64,000 nt of DNA, from contig NZ_MCGQ01000006.1 in the NCBI RefSeq assembly GCF_002242805.1, positions 95,747-159,746 on the forward strand. The letters are read 5' to 3'. The translations under genes were made by a program, and so were the position numbers. Source of the stretch: Streptomyces diastatochromogenes. GTDB lineage: Bacteria > Actinomycetota > Actinomycetes > Streptomycetales > Streptomycetaceae. Positions 35,286-44,197 of the stretch are shown here, one piece after another; within the stretch, counting starts at the first letter, position 1; each line of letters starts with the position of its first letter. Below the pieces are notes generated by a model that was given only the letters and a program-made list of their open reading frames with translations, ran no database searches and was not told the origin of the DNA.

Positions 35286-35771
35286 ATGCGGTACGCGGTC
35301 GGAGCGGGGGCGCTGGCGGTCCTGGTGGCCGCGGGCGGCTGGGGGTGGTGGGCCGGGCAGGACGGCGGTGCGCGGTACGGGCTGCGCGCGGCCGAGCGGG
35401 CGTCCGTACCGGCGTGTACGGGCCTGGCCGGGCGCTGGCCCGGGCGGCTGGGCGGTCACGACCGCGAGGGGGTGGGGGTGACCGGCGCCGAGGCCTGGGG
35501 CGGTGGCGCCGTCACGGCCCGGTGCGGGCTGGTCTCGCCCGGCCCGTCGACCGACCCGTGCGTGAGCGTGGACGGCGTGGACTGGCTGCTCGAACAGGCA
35601 CGGTCCCGGCAGTCGGGGAAGAAGGTCCTCGTCTCCTACGGCCGCACCCCCGCCGTGGAGGTGACGATCTCGCCCGGCGTGCGGGCCGTGGACTCGGTAC
35701 TGACCGACCTGTCCAAGGCCGTCGCCCCGATCGCACAGCGGTCGCACTGCCTGGACTCCCAGGGGCGCTAG
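35286..35771 (+). CDS. DUF3515-like membrane-anchored protein
   Basis: 161-aa protein with an N-terminal membrane anchor (GALAVLVAAGGWGWWAG). The outside domain has ACTGLAGRWPGRLGG, then AWGGGAVTARCGL and CVSVDGVDWLL, matching the Cys/Trp pattern of DUF3515 proteins of actinobacteria. Function is unknown. A GTG six bases upstream is an alternative start. The stop overlaps the convergent FHA gene by 4 bp. Confidence 0.65.
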   Translation: MRYAVGAGALAVLVAAGGWGWWAGQDGGARYGLRAAERASVPACTGLAGRWPGRLGGHDREGVGVTGAEAWGGGAVTARCGLVSPGPSTDPCVSVDGVDWLLEQARSRQSGKKVLVSYGRTPAVEVTISPGVRAVDSVLTDLSKAVAPIAQRSHCLDSQGR

Positions 35772-36328
35772 GGCGCCGCCTCCTCGGGCTCCTCCCCGAT
35801 CCCGCGGACTTCGAAGTCGACCTCGGGGCCGAGTTCGACGCGGTCGCCGTTGCTCAGGCGGACCCGGGAACCCGGGGCCAGTACGCGGTCGTTGACGCGG
35901 GTGCCGTTGGTGGCGCCCTGCGGGACCTCGGTCAGCCAGGCCGCCCCGTCCGAAGTGTGGACGACGGTCGCGTGCCGGCCCGACACCGTGTCCTCGTCGG
36001 CCAGGAACTCGGACGCCTCGGGGGCCCAGCTGTCGTCGCGCCCCAGCCGGATCTCCGAGCCGCGCGGCACGTCGAGGTGACGGCCCCCGCCCCGGAAGGC
36101 CAGCCGCAGCACGCCGCCCGGCCGGCCCGCGCCGCGCCTCGGTGGGCCGACCGGGGCCAGGCACCTGGGGCAGTCGGCCATGCCGGTGGGGACGACCGTG
36201 GAGCACCGCTCGCAGCGGAAACCGATGGGCGGCGGGGACGGGGGCGTGCGCGGGGGTGATGGGACGGTGTCCACGACGGGCACCCACCCGTCGTCGTCCT
36301 CGTCATCCCAGTCGTGTACCTCCGTCAC
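35768..36328 (-). CDS. FHA-domain protein with zinc ribbon
   Basis: 186-aa cytosolic protein. An acidic N-terminus is followed by a four-Cys zinc ribbon (CERCSTVV, CPRCLAPV, about residues 38-58) and a C-terminal forkhead-associated domain: IRLGRDDSW, VSGRHATVVHT and GATNGTRVNDRVL, with the Gly-Arg, Ser-x-x-His and Thr-Asn-Gly residues that bind phosphothreonine. It overlaps the AAA+ gene stop by 26 bp and is the last gene of the kinase operon. Likely a reader of threonines phosphorylated by the kinase encoded at 39992-42835. Confidence 0.88.
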   Translation of the reverse strand: MTEVHDWDDEDDDGWVPVVDTVPSPPRTPPSPPPIGFRCERCSTVVPTGMADCPRCLAPVGPPRRGAGRPGGVLRLAFRGGGRHLDVPRGSEIRLGRDDSWAPEASEFLADEDTVSGRHATVVHTSDGAAWLTEVPQGATNGTRVNDRVLAPGSRVRLSNGDRVELGPEVDFEVRGIGEEPEEAAP

Positions 36329-38312
36329 CGGCGTCTCCCTTCTTGAGCACCACCGTCGTGTCCACCCGTCCGCTCTCGGTCTCCCGCACGTCCGTCACCA
36401 CCACCGTGGTGCCCGGCCCGAGGTCGGGTGCCGCGAACAGCTCCCGGGCGAGCGGGTTGATCAGATGGGTCTCCAGCACCATGCCGATGCCACGGCCGCC
36501 GTTCCACTTGTCCCGGGTGCAGTGGTCCAGCAGCTCGCGTCGGGCCTTGTCCTCGAACTCCAGGGCCAGTTGGTGCCCCTGGGCCAGCTGGCGCTGGATG
36601 TTGCCGACCTGCAGATCGAAGATCCGCTCGGCGGTCGTGTCGGAGATGAAGTCGAAGACGACGACGTTGCCACCGATCCGGTTCATCAGCTCCGGCCGGC
36701 CGATGACCAGGTCGAAGTGCTTCTTGACGTTGTCCTTGACGGTGGCCTCCAACTCCTTGTAGGGCGTGCCGGGTACGACGATCCACTCGCGTTCCTGGGT
36801 CTCCGGGTCCGTGCGCTGCACGCCGAGGTTGGAGGTGAAGATGAGCACGCACTCGCTGAAGTAGGTGGTGACTCCCTGTCCGTCGGTGAGCCGGCCGTCC
36901 TCCAGCACCTGCAGGAACTTGTCGAGGATGCCCTTGTCGGCCTTCTCGATCTCGTCGAACAGGATGACGCGGAAGGGGTTCTCCCGTACGGCTGAGGTCA
37001 GTTCGCCGCCCGCCTCGTAGCCGACGTATCCGGGGGGCGCGCCGACGAGCCGGTCGGCGGAGTGGGCGGCCGAGAACTCGCTCATGTCGAAGCGGAGATA
37101 CGCCTGGTCGCTGTCGAAGAGGACGGAGGCCACGGCCTTCGCCAGTTCCGTCTTGCCGGTTCCGGTCGGGCCGGCGAAGAACAGCACACCGCGCGGCCGG
37201 TGTCCCGGACTGGTCGCCTGCGCCCCGGAGAGCCCCAGCGCGGCACGCTTGAGGATGTCCAGGGTCATCGCCACGGCCGCCTCCTGCCCCAGCACCCGGC
37301 GGGCGATGGACCGGTCGTTCGTGGGGTCCTCCCCCCTGAGGATGCGCTGCCGGATCTCGTCGCGGCTCCAGGGGTTCTTCTCCACGCCGAGCCGGTAGAT
37401 CCGTACGGCGTCGGGCATGGCGGCGAACGGCAAGCCGCGGGCGCGGGCGAGCTTCACGCTCTCCTCCATGGCCCGCAGGCTCATGCCGGAAGCCGCCCGG
37501 GCGAAGGCGACGACGGACCGCAGCCGTTCCGCCTCGTCCGTGCCGGCGGGCGAGGACGACCCGCCGCGTGACCCCTTTCCGGCGTACCGCTCGTAGCGCT
37601 CATGAAGGAGACGGGCCATCGTCGTACGCTCGTCCGCGTCCGGCTCGGGTACGGCGACGGCACGGATCCGCTCGCTGCCGGAAATCATCCATCCGGGTAC
37701 GTCCCGCTCCCCCTCGGCGAGCCAGATCACCGGGTTGAACAGGCCCGGCCCGCTCGGGACGACGGGGGTGCCGGTCCAGGGTTCCAGGGGCTTGGCCTCG
37801 TGGGCGAGTTTGAGGCAGGCGAGGAAGAAGTCCCGTTCGTCGGGGGTGAGCCGGGACGGATCGGTGATGAGACGGGAGGCGTGGTCGACCACCAGCGCCA
37901 CCCGCAGCGGCCGCAGCCGGCGTCCGTCCCGCAGCATCTCCTCCCGCTGCTCCGCCCACCCGGTGGTGATGTTCCGCACCTGTTCCAGCGCCGACTGGCG
38001 TTGCGCCGCCGTCTGGCCGGGGAACTCGCGCGGTCCCTGCAGCAGTTCCTCGACGGCCGCCTGTGCGTCGCCGTCACCGGCCGCCACGCGGAAGCCGCCC
38101 ACCTGGTCGCAGAGCACCAGCGCCTGGTAGCCGACCTCCCGCAGCGGGTTCCACAGCACGTCGAACAGCGAGTGGAACCTGTCCCGGCCTCGCCGGTGCA
38201 CCAGGTGCAGGTCACGGATGTTGCCGTGCAGGACGTACTGCGCGTGCACGCCGAGCGTTCCGATCAGCTCCTCCACGAAGGGCGGGAGCCGGTCTTCCTT
38301 GGACAGGTCCAT
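36303..38312 (-). CDS. Clp-like AAA+ ATPase
   Basis: 669-aa ATPase with one active AAA+ module in the C-terminal half. Walker A is FAGPTGTGKTELAKA near residue 380, Walker B VILFDEIEKADKGIL near 450, and the pore-type loop region is GAPPGYVGYEAGG. Sensor and C-terminal D2-small-domain features (GGRGIGMVLETHL) are those of ClpA/ClpB. The N-terminal half (VEELIGTLGVHAQYVLHGNI) is an unusual AAA-like domain without Walker A and replaces the usual ClpB N domain and D1. GGAGG lies before the ATG. Probably remodels or unfolds a partner within the kinase/FHA system. Confidence 0.85.
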   Translation of the reverse strand: MDLSKEDRLPPFVEELIGTLGVHAQYVLHGNIRDLHLVHRRGRDRFHSLFDVLWNPLREVGYQALVLCDQVGGFRVAAGDGDAQAAVEELLQGPREFPGQTAAQRQSALEQVRNITTGWAEQREEMLRDGRRLRPLRVALVVDHASRLITDPSRLTPDERDFFLACLKLAHEAKPLEPWTGTPVVPSGPGLFNPVIWLAEGERDVPGWMISGSERIRAVAVPEPDADERTTMARLLHERYERYAGKGSRGGSSSPAGTDEAERLRSVVAFARAASGMSLRAMEESVKLARARGLPFAAMPDAVRIYRLGVEKNPWSRDEIRQRILRGEDPTNDRSIARRVLGQEAAVAMTLDILKRAALGLSGAQATSPGHRPRGVLFFAGPTGTGKTELAKAVASVLFDSDQAYLRFDMSEFSAAHSADRLVGAPPGYVGYEAGGELTSAVRENPFRVILFDEIEKADKGILDKFLQVLEDGRLTDGQGVTTYFSECVLIFTSNLGVQRTDPETQEREWIVVPGTPYKELEATVKDNVKKHFDLVIGRPELMNRIGGNVVVFDFISDTTAERIFDLQVGNIQRQLAQGHQLALEFEDKARRELLDHCTRDKWNGGRGIGMVLETHLINPLARELFAAPDLGPGTTVVVTDVRETESGRVDTTVVLKKGDAGDGGTRLG

Positions 38313-38372
38313 AGTTCCTCCCCGGTGGCCGCGGGTTCAGGCCGCGTGCCGGTACGGTGCTCGGTGGTGGTC

Positions 38373-39995
38373 TCAACGGCGTTCGTCGCCGCCTACGGTC
38401 CGATGTCGCGGAGCTTGCCGGGGCCCCTTCTCCACGTGCGGCGACCGGTCGGTGTCCTCTTCGGGCGTCTCGTTGAGCACTACGGCGTCCTCCCCCAGCA
38501 CACCCGGCAGCGCTCCCTCGGTCCGTTCGACCGTGAACTCGACGCCCAGTCCCAGCGTGCCGGTGATCTTCTTCAACTCGGCGAGCCGCTCCTGGGTCTC
38601 CTTGCAGCGGGCGTCGTCGAGGGCGCTCTGCGCCACGGTCCGCTTCCCCGGGCCGCCGCGGTACATGGTCGCCACGCGCAGCTCGCCCTCGACCAGGGTC
38701 GCCCTGAGCCAGTGGTCGGGCTCCCAGCCGTCCGGCGTCCAGTCGAGGCGTATCTCCTGCCCCTCGGGCCGGCCGGACTCCGTGTGGCCGCCGAACCTCC
38801 TGGCCAGTTCCGCGATGGCGCCGGCGCACTGCTCCCGGACGTACATGGCCTCCAGAGCGCTCCGGCGCTCGACCACGCTGCGCTCGACCAGGTCACGTTC
38901 GGCCCGGTTCAGCGGGACGCCCTCGTCCAGGGTGCGCCGGAGCAGGGCCACGGCCTCCGGTGCCGGGGCGAGGTCCTCGGCACCCTCCGGGGTCTCGTAG
39001 ACGAGGAAGTCGTAGTGCAGCGCGGCGCGTTCCTGGGCCTCCCGGATCTCGCGCGCGTGCTTGTTGGCGTCGCGGACGAACTTGCGCGCCGCGGTGAGGT
39101 GGGTGCGCGCCCGGTGGGGGTCCTCGGCCGCGCGGCGCACGGCGTTCTGGACGGACTCCGCGGCGAGTTCGGCGGTCTCGGAGGCGGCGTACGGATCCAG
39201 CTCACCGAGGATCTCGGCCCCGGTCCGGCGGACCGCCTCCGCGTCGAGGCCCGTGGGGGTGCGCGGGCCGGATGCCTGCCGGGGTACCTGTCGGCCCTCG
39301 GCCTCGGCGGTGCGCTCCTCGGAGAACCGGAGCAGCGCGCGCTGCCGGCTCTCGCGCAGGGCGCGCTGCCAGTCGTCGTCCTCCTCGTCGAGCCGCAGTA
39401 CGGCGGCGAGGCGCTGCTGCTCCCACTCGGCGTGCCGCTCCTCTGCTTGGCGCACGGCCTCCTCGCTGCGGGCCAACTTCTGCCGCAGATCGGACAGCTG
39501 TTTATCGATGGGGTCCAACGGCTCCGGCAGGTCGGGGTGCGGCGGGGCTCCGTCCGGGCCGCCCGCGGCCGCGGCCCGGGCCACCCGCGCCAGCAGGGCG
39601 CGCCTGCGGGCGTTGATCCGGACGGCGGCGAACGCGGCGTCCTCCCACTGCTTCGCGGCCGTGGCGGCCAGCTGCTGCTGACGTTCCAGGCAGCGCTGCT
39701 CGTCCGCGGCCCGTACCGCCGCCGCGGCGAGGACGCGGGTGGTGACCAGGGCGGCCCGGCCGGCGAGCAGGACGCCGCTGAGCGAGCCGAGCACCTGCAG
39801 CGCCGCGTCCGCGGCCTGATGCACCGCGTGCTGGGCCGCATCGGCGAGGTGAGCGGAGACCTGGCCGGCCGCGTCGTGCGCGTGGACTATCCCGACGTGC
39901 GGCAGCGCGTTCAGATCGACGGGCGGCGGGGGCGGCGGGAAGGCCACGGCGGGCGCCACGGCGTCCACCGTCGGTAAGGCGAGACCCGAACTCAT
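38373..39995 (-). CDS. large coiled-coil protein of the kinase operon
   Basis: 540-aa protein of unknown family. A Pro-rich N-terminus is followed by Ala-rich helices (ALQVLGSLSGVLLAGRAALV may be membrane-active). A long coiled coil spans about residues 160-235 (DKQLSDLRQKLARSEEAVRQ, ERHAEWEQQRLAAVLRL), and more helices follow. A beta-rich C-terminal part has EIRLDWTPDGWEPDH. The ATG overlaps the kinase stop as ATGA, so the two are translated together. It may scaffold or be the phosphorylated partner of the kinase and AAA+ protein. No homologue recognised. Confidence 0.7.
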   Translation of the reverse strand: MSSGLALPTVDAVAPAVAFPPPPPPVDLNALPHVGIVHAHDAAGQVSAHLADAAQHAVHQAADAALQVLGSLSGVLLAGRAALVTTRVLAAAAVRAADEQRCLERQQQLAATAAKQWEDAAFAAVRINARRRALLARVARAAAAGGPDGAPPHPDLPEPLDPIDKQLSDLRQKLARSEEAVRQAEERHAEWEQQRLAAVLRLDEEDDDWQRALRESRQRALLRFSEERTAEAEGRQVPRQASGPRTPTGLDAEAVRRTGAEILGELDPYAASETAELAAESVQNAVRRAAEDPHRARTHLTAARKFVRDANKHAREIREAQERAALHYDFLVYETPEGAEDLAPAPEAVALLRRTLDEGVPLNRAERDLVERSVVERRSALEAMYVREQCAGAIAELARRFGGHTESGRPEGQEIRLDWTPDGWEPDHWLRATLVEGELRVATMYRGGPGKRTVAQSALDDARCKETQERLAELKKITGTLGLGVEFTVERTEGALPGVLGEDAVVLNETPEEDTDRSPHVEKGPRQAPRHRTVGGDERR

Positions 39996-42835
39996 CCCTG
40001 TTCTCCTGTCTCTTCGGGCATCGTCACGGACCGCCGGCGGGCCGCCCGCCGCGTCCGGTACTCACGGAACGTGCGCCACCAGGCGAGGCGGCCGCGCAGG
40101 CTCCACACGGACCGCGGGTCAGCCGCCCGGCCCGTCCGACGTTCGCGACGCCTACGCCACCAAGCCAGACGGCCACGCAGACTCCACAGGGACTGCCGGT
40201 CAGCCGACCCCTGCGTCTGCTCCTCGCGACGCCCACGCCACCAGGTCAGCCGGCCGCGCAGGCTCGACACGGGCCGCCGGTCGCCTTCGCGGCGCGTACG
40301 CCACCAAGCCAGGCGGCCACGCAGACTCCGCAGGGACCGCTGGTCAGCCGACCCCTGCACCTGCTCCTCGCGACGCCCACGCCACCAGGTCAGCCGGCCC
40401 CGCAGGCTCGACACGGACCGCCGGTCGCCTTCGCGGCGCGTACGCCACCGGGCCAAGCGGCCGCGCAGGCCCCACGCGGACCGCCAGCCGCCCGCCCGCC
40501 CCCTCCGCTCCTCGCGACGTCTGCGCCACCGAGCCAGCCAGACGCGCGGGTTCAACAGGGACCGCCAGTCGACCGTGCGCCGTGGCCGGTTCCCGCGGCG
40601 CAGGCGTCGCCAGGCCAGGCAGCGGCGCACGCTCCATGCGCCGACGGCGACGGCCGAGGCGAGCGGCCAGAGCCACGGCGCGTAGACGATCGCGTAGAAG
40701 CCGAGGAAGACGGCGAGCAGGAGCAGTGCCGCCGTGATGAAACGACCGGCCCGGGTCCGCGCCAGCCGGCCGGGGCGCTCCGCGCTGCGGATCAGCAGCC
40801 CGGCCAGCGACCGGTCCGGGTGGTAGAAGGGCGGGCCGATGTACACGGCGGTCCACAGCTCCACCACGAAGACGAACGCGGCCGCGGGCAGCGCCTCCAG
40901 CCATGCCATCACGACCGCCTCCTGGGAGGCGCGGCCCAGCACGTCCGCGAGGCCGGTGACGAACATCCAGGGGGCCGTGACGACGGTCGCGCCGAGCAGG
41001 GCCCAGCCCAGGGTGGGCAGGCGGTCCAGCCGCCGCAGTACGGCGGCGAGTCCGTCCTGGTCCGCGGCGAGCAGCCGCTCGCTCTCCTCGATGACGCGCC
41101 GCTGCCTGAGTCCGTGCGCCTCGGTCTGCGCGTGGCCGGAGAGCAGGTGGGCGGCGAGCAGGCGCAGGTCGTCGTCCTCGGCGTTGAGCAGCGCGTCGAA
41201 CCAGGGCACGCGTTCCGGGAACTGGGCGCGCCGGCGCAGCACCGCGTCGGTGAGCCGGGTCCTGGTGCGTTCCGGTTCGCGCGCCAGCTGCAGGAGCCAG
41301 GCGTCCACCGCCACGCTCTGCCGCAGGGCGGTCCGGACCGCTCGGCCCCTGCCGCCGGTCTCGTGGCTGCGCAGCATCTCCCGGACGGTGGGCTCCCAGC
41401 GGGCGCGCAGGGTGCGCCAGGCCTGGTCGGCCTCGTCCAGTCCCTCGCCGCCCGGCCGCTGGGCGAGTCCGGTCAGGACGGCGGGGTGGTCCGCCAGGTG
41501 CCGGATCAGCGCGACGGCGTCGGCGTTCCCGTCCCTGGCCCCCTGGCACAGCCGGCGCATGCTCAGCACGTCCAGGTCCGCTCCGTGCCAGGAGACGTCG
41601 AGCCCGGGACCGAGCCAGTTCAGGAGCTGTACCAGAGCGGCGACGGACGGCGGTCGCTCCAGCTCGGTGCGCAGCTCGGCGAGCCGGCGCAGCTCCTCGG
41701 GGCTGCGGTCGCCGATGGTCTCGAACTGGCGCAGCCAGGTGACGAGTCGGGCCCGGTCGTCGTCGGCGGCCAGCATGCGCGCCGCGGAGACGTGGTTCTG
41801 GTCCAGGTGGACGGCGAGCTGGTCGGCGCCCGTGAACTCCTGCCCCATGAACGGGAAGGGCTCGATCACAGGGCGTGTCGTGGCGTCGTCGAAGATGCGC
41901 CCGTCGGTGCGCGGGGCGACGTCGGGGTCCTTGCCGTCCAGCCAGTCCCGCACCTGCTCGGCGTGCCAGCGGTGCTCGGGGGCCCGGGTGAGCAGGCCCT
42001 CGCAGAGCCGGCGGGTCCTTCGGTCCCCGATGCCGGCGAGGTCGGGGTCGTGCGTGGCGATCTCCGCCAGTACGTCTTCGTCGCGACGGAAGTCGATGGG
42101 GTGTCTGCCGAGGGCCAGTTGGGCGATCACCATGCCGAGCGACCACCAGTCGCCGGCCTCGGAGACGGTCTGCCTCAGCAGTCCCGCCTCCGGCGCGAGG
42201 TAGAGGGGTTTGCCGCGCCAGTCGGTCCGGGGCTCCAGGGCCTCGTCGGGCCGGTGGACGGCGGCGCCGAAGTCGATGAGGACGAGGTCGGCCGTGTCGG
42301 CGCGGCGGGTCTGCACCATGATGTTATCGGGGGTGATGTCCCGGTGCACGACGCCCCGTTCATGTAACGCGGTGACGGCGTCGTACAGCTGGCCGACCAT
42401 GCTCCTGACGGCCTCGGGAGCCAGTCCGTCGGGGTGGTCGGCGTGGTACCTCTCCAGGGTCTCCTCGCCGTGCGACCAGTACAGGTGCCAGGGGTGCCCG
42501 TGCGCCTCGCCGGTCTCCAGGAGCCGTTCCAGGTGGGGAGCGGGCTGCTCGGCGAGTTCCGTCAACTCCCGCTCGACGTCCGGCTCGGGGGCGTGCCGCC
42601 GGTGGTACCACTTGAGGACCAGGGGTATCTCGGCCGCACCGTGACGAGCCGTCAGGTCGCGTACCCGCAGCACCACGGGCTCGGCGGGGCGCCGCGCCGC
42701 GGACAGTACGGCGACGAGCGGGAAGCGGTCCGACAGTCCGGGAGGCACGTCGGAGAGGACCGGACGTGTCTCCACGACCCGGGCGAAACCGCCGTCATCG
42801 GGGTCGACGACTCGGGTGGGCGGCATGGTCGTCAT
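39992..42835 (-). CDS. Ser/Thr protein kinase with membrane segments and C-terminal WR repeats
   Basis: 947-aa Hanks-type kinase, first gene of the operon. The kinase domain (about residues 70-300) has LVLKWYHRR (ATP lysine), VVHRDITPDNIMV (catalytic loop), LIDFGAAV and YLAPEAGLL. The middle helical region is unrecognised. Hydrophobic segments follow at about 620-740 (WALLGATVVTAPWMFVTGLA, FITAALLLLAVFLGFYAIVY). The C-terminus, residues 763-935, is an Arg/Trp-rich tandem repeat built on LRGRLxWWRxRRE. GGAAGG lies before the ATG. Probably anchors the FHA/AAA+ system at the membrane; targets unknown. Confidence 0.88.
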   Translation of the reverse strand: MTTMPPTRVVDPDDGGFARVVETRPVLSDVPPGLSDRFPLVAVLSAARRPAEPVVLRVRDLTARHGAAEIPLVLKWYHRRHAPEPDVERELTELAEQPAPHLERLLETGEAHGHPWHLYWSHGEETLERYHADHPDGLAPEAVRSMVGQLYDAVTALHERGVVHRDITPDNIMVQTRRADTADLVLIDFGAAVHRPDEALEPRTDWRGKPLYLAPEAGLLRQTVSEAGDWWSLGMVIAQLALGRHPIDFRRDEDVLAEIATHDPDLAGIGDRRTRRLCEGLLTRAPEHRWHAEQVRDWLDGKDPDVAPRTDGRIFDDATTRPVIEPFPFMGQEFTGADQLAVHLDQNHVSAARMLAADDDRARLVTWLRQFETIGDRSPEELRRLAELRTELERPPSVAALVQLLNWLGPGLDVSWHGADLDVLSMRRLCQGARDGNADAVALIRHLADHPAVLTGLAQRPGGEGLDEADQAWRTLRARWEPTVREMLRSHETGGRGRAVRTALRQSVAVDAWLLQLAREPERTRTRLTDAVLRRRAQFPERVPWFDALLNAEDDDLRLLAAHLLSGHAQTEAHGLRQRRVIEESERLLAADQDGLAAVLRRLDRLPTLGWALLGATVVTAPWMFVTGLADVLGRASQEAVVMAWLEALPAAAFVFVVELWTAVYIGPPFYHPDRSLAGLLIRSAERPGRLARTRAGRFITAALLLLAVFLGFYAIVYAPWLWPLASAVAVGAWSVRRCLAWRRLRRGNRPRRTVDWRSLLNPRVWLARWRRRREERRGRAGGWRSAWGLRGRLARWRTRREGDRRSVSSLRGRLTWWRGRREEQVQGSADQRSLRSLRGRLAWWRTRREGDRRPVSSLRGRLTWWRGRREEQTQGSADRQSLWSLRGRLAWWRRRRERRTGRAADPRSVWSLRGRLAWWRTFREYRTRRAARRRSVTMPEETGEQG
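40031..40549 (-). repeat. tandem repeat encoding LRGRLxWWRxRRE units of the kinase
   Basis: Six to seven units of 21-27 codons. Two neighbouring units combine into a 144-bp higher-order repeat: 40179-40322 and 40323-40466 are nearly identical in sequence. The peptide core is S-L-R-G-R-L-(A/T)-W-W-R-x-R-R-E. The high DNA identity points to recent expansion and probable length variation between strains. Confidence 0.8.
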
Positions 42836-43003
42836 CTACCGGCCTTCCGGGAAACACGCTGGATGGACCAGGGGGAGCACGGCACAGAACGAATCGGCCC
42901 GACGCGGGGGTCGCGGGACGATGAAGATATCCCGAATCCCTTCGGGCGACGGGGAGTTTCCCGGATCTTCAGCGATCACCCCGCCAGGACTACGATTCGT
43001 GCC

Positions 43004-44197
43004 ATGCACCCGCTGCCCTCGCACGAAAGTCTCGTCGACGAACTTCGGAAACTGAGGCATCGCGGTCTGCCCGGGCTGCGCCAACGTTCCTGGGACTCGC
43101 TGCGCATGGCGGCCGTCGCGGCCGGCCTGTGCACCGGGGAACAGGACGAACAGACCGGCATCGAGGCTCTGCTGGGCGCTGCGGTGCGGTGGCTCAACGG
43201 GGGGCACCCCGTGCGGGACGACGACTCCTGCGACCCGCTGGCCCGCGCGGCCGCCCACACCTTCGGGCTCTTTCCCGCACGCCGCGGAGTCCCCGGCACC
43301 GACCGGAGGAAGGCGGCGGCGGATGTCTACGGGGTGACCACCGAGCGCTTCCGCAAGAGCCAGGAGGTCGACGTCGTCGCCGAGCTCGCGGCGGCCGTCC
43401 TGGTCGTGGCCCGGGAGGGGAGCGCGGGAGCCGCGGCCGGCCCGGGGACCGGTGGCCCGCAGGAGCTGGTGACCCTGGCGCCGACGACACCCCCGGTGCA
43501 CGTACCTCCTGGCGCCGCCGGTTTCCCGCCCCAGCGCCGCCCGTACCCGGGCGCCCGGCCGGGAGCCGCCGCACCGGTGGCCCCGGCGGGCCGGATCACC
43601 GTCCGGGTGTGCCCGATCGAGCTGGTGCGGGACGTGGACATCCTCGTCTCGTCGGAGAACACGTACCTGGAGATGTCCAAGACCTTCCGCTCCACGGTGT
43701 CCGGGGCGCTGCGGCGGGCCGCCGCCCTGCGGGACGCCTCGGGCGAGATCGTGGACGACGTCCTGGCCCACGAACTGGGGGTGTGGCTGCGGACGCACGG
43801 CAGGGCGGGCGCGCCCGTGCGGCCCGGCACCGTCGTGGCCACGTCGTCCGGCGCGCTGGCCGCGCAGGGGGTACGGCGTATCCACCACGCGGCGATCGCG
43901 GCCCCGGTCGGGGACGGTGACCGCTACCACGTGACACCCGCCGTGCTGGCGGAGGCGGTGCGGACGTCCTTCGAACTGGCCCGCCGGGAGAGCGAGTTCC
44001 TGTCCCTGCCGATGTCCTCGATCTGCTTTCCACTGATGGGCACCGGCCGGGGCGGCCTGTCCGTCGAGACCGCGGCGCGCGCGCTGCTCGGCGCGATCAG
44101 GGAGTCGCTGCGCCAGGACCCGTCCTGGTCCGTGCTGGTGGTCACGCCCGAGGAGAGCCACGCCCGTACGCTCATGGCCGCCAGCTCCGCTCGGTGA
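43004..44197 (+). CDS. macro-domain protein with unknown N-terminal domain
   Basis: 397-aa protein, start ATG at 43004; the frame extends upstream only by chance. The N-terminal ~150 residues (LVDELRKLRHRGLPGLRQRS, DVYGVTTERFRKSQEVDVV) resemble a helical domain I cannot name. A Pro-rich linker follows. Residues ~190-390 form a macro domain: DILVSSENTYLEMSKTF, HELGVWLRTHGRAGAPVRPG, IHHAAIAAP and FPLMGTGRGGLSVETA, which would bind ADP-ribose or a related nucleotide. It is divergent from the kinase gene, with 168 bp between starts, and overlaps the radical-SAM gene tail by 26 bp. Likely senses or removes ADP-ribose signals. Confidence 0.82.
   Translation: MHPLPSHESLVDELRKLRHRGLPGLRQRSWDSLRMAAVAAGLCTGEQDEQTGIEALLGAAVRWLNGGHPVRDDDSCDPLARAAAHTFGLFPARRGVPGTDRRKAAADVYGVTTERFRKSQEVDVVAELAAAVLVVAREGSAGAAAGPGTGGPQELVTLAPTTPPVHVPPGAAGFPPQRRPYPGARPGAAAPVAPAGRITVRVCPIELVRDVDILVSSENTYLEMSKTFRSTVSGALRRAAALRDASGEIVDDVLAHELGVWLRTHGRAGAPVRPGTVVATSSGALAAQGVRRIHHAAIAAPVGDGDRYHVTPAVLAEAVRTSFELARRESEFLSLPMSSICFPLMGTGRGGLSVETAARALLGAIRESLRQDPSWSVLVVTPEESHARTLMAASSAR

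Noticed and set aside
40031..40549. CRISPR-like look of the regularly spaced repeats
   Set aside because: Units are directly adjacent, coding and without unique spacers; they are protein repeats of the kinase.
40820..42367. 515-aa frame opposite the kinase
   Set aside because: Shadow frame; the kinase domain is unambiguous on the other strand.
42434..43003. Upstream extension of the macro-domain gene
   Set aside because: It overlaps the kinase start region antisense; the ATG at 43004 gives a normal N-terminus.
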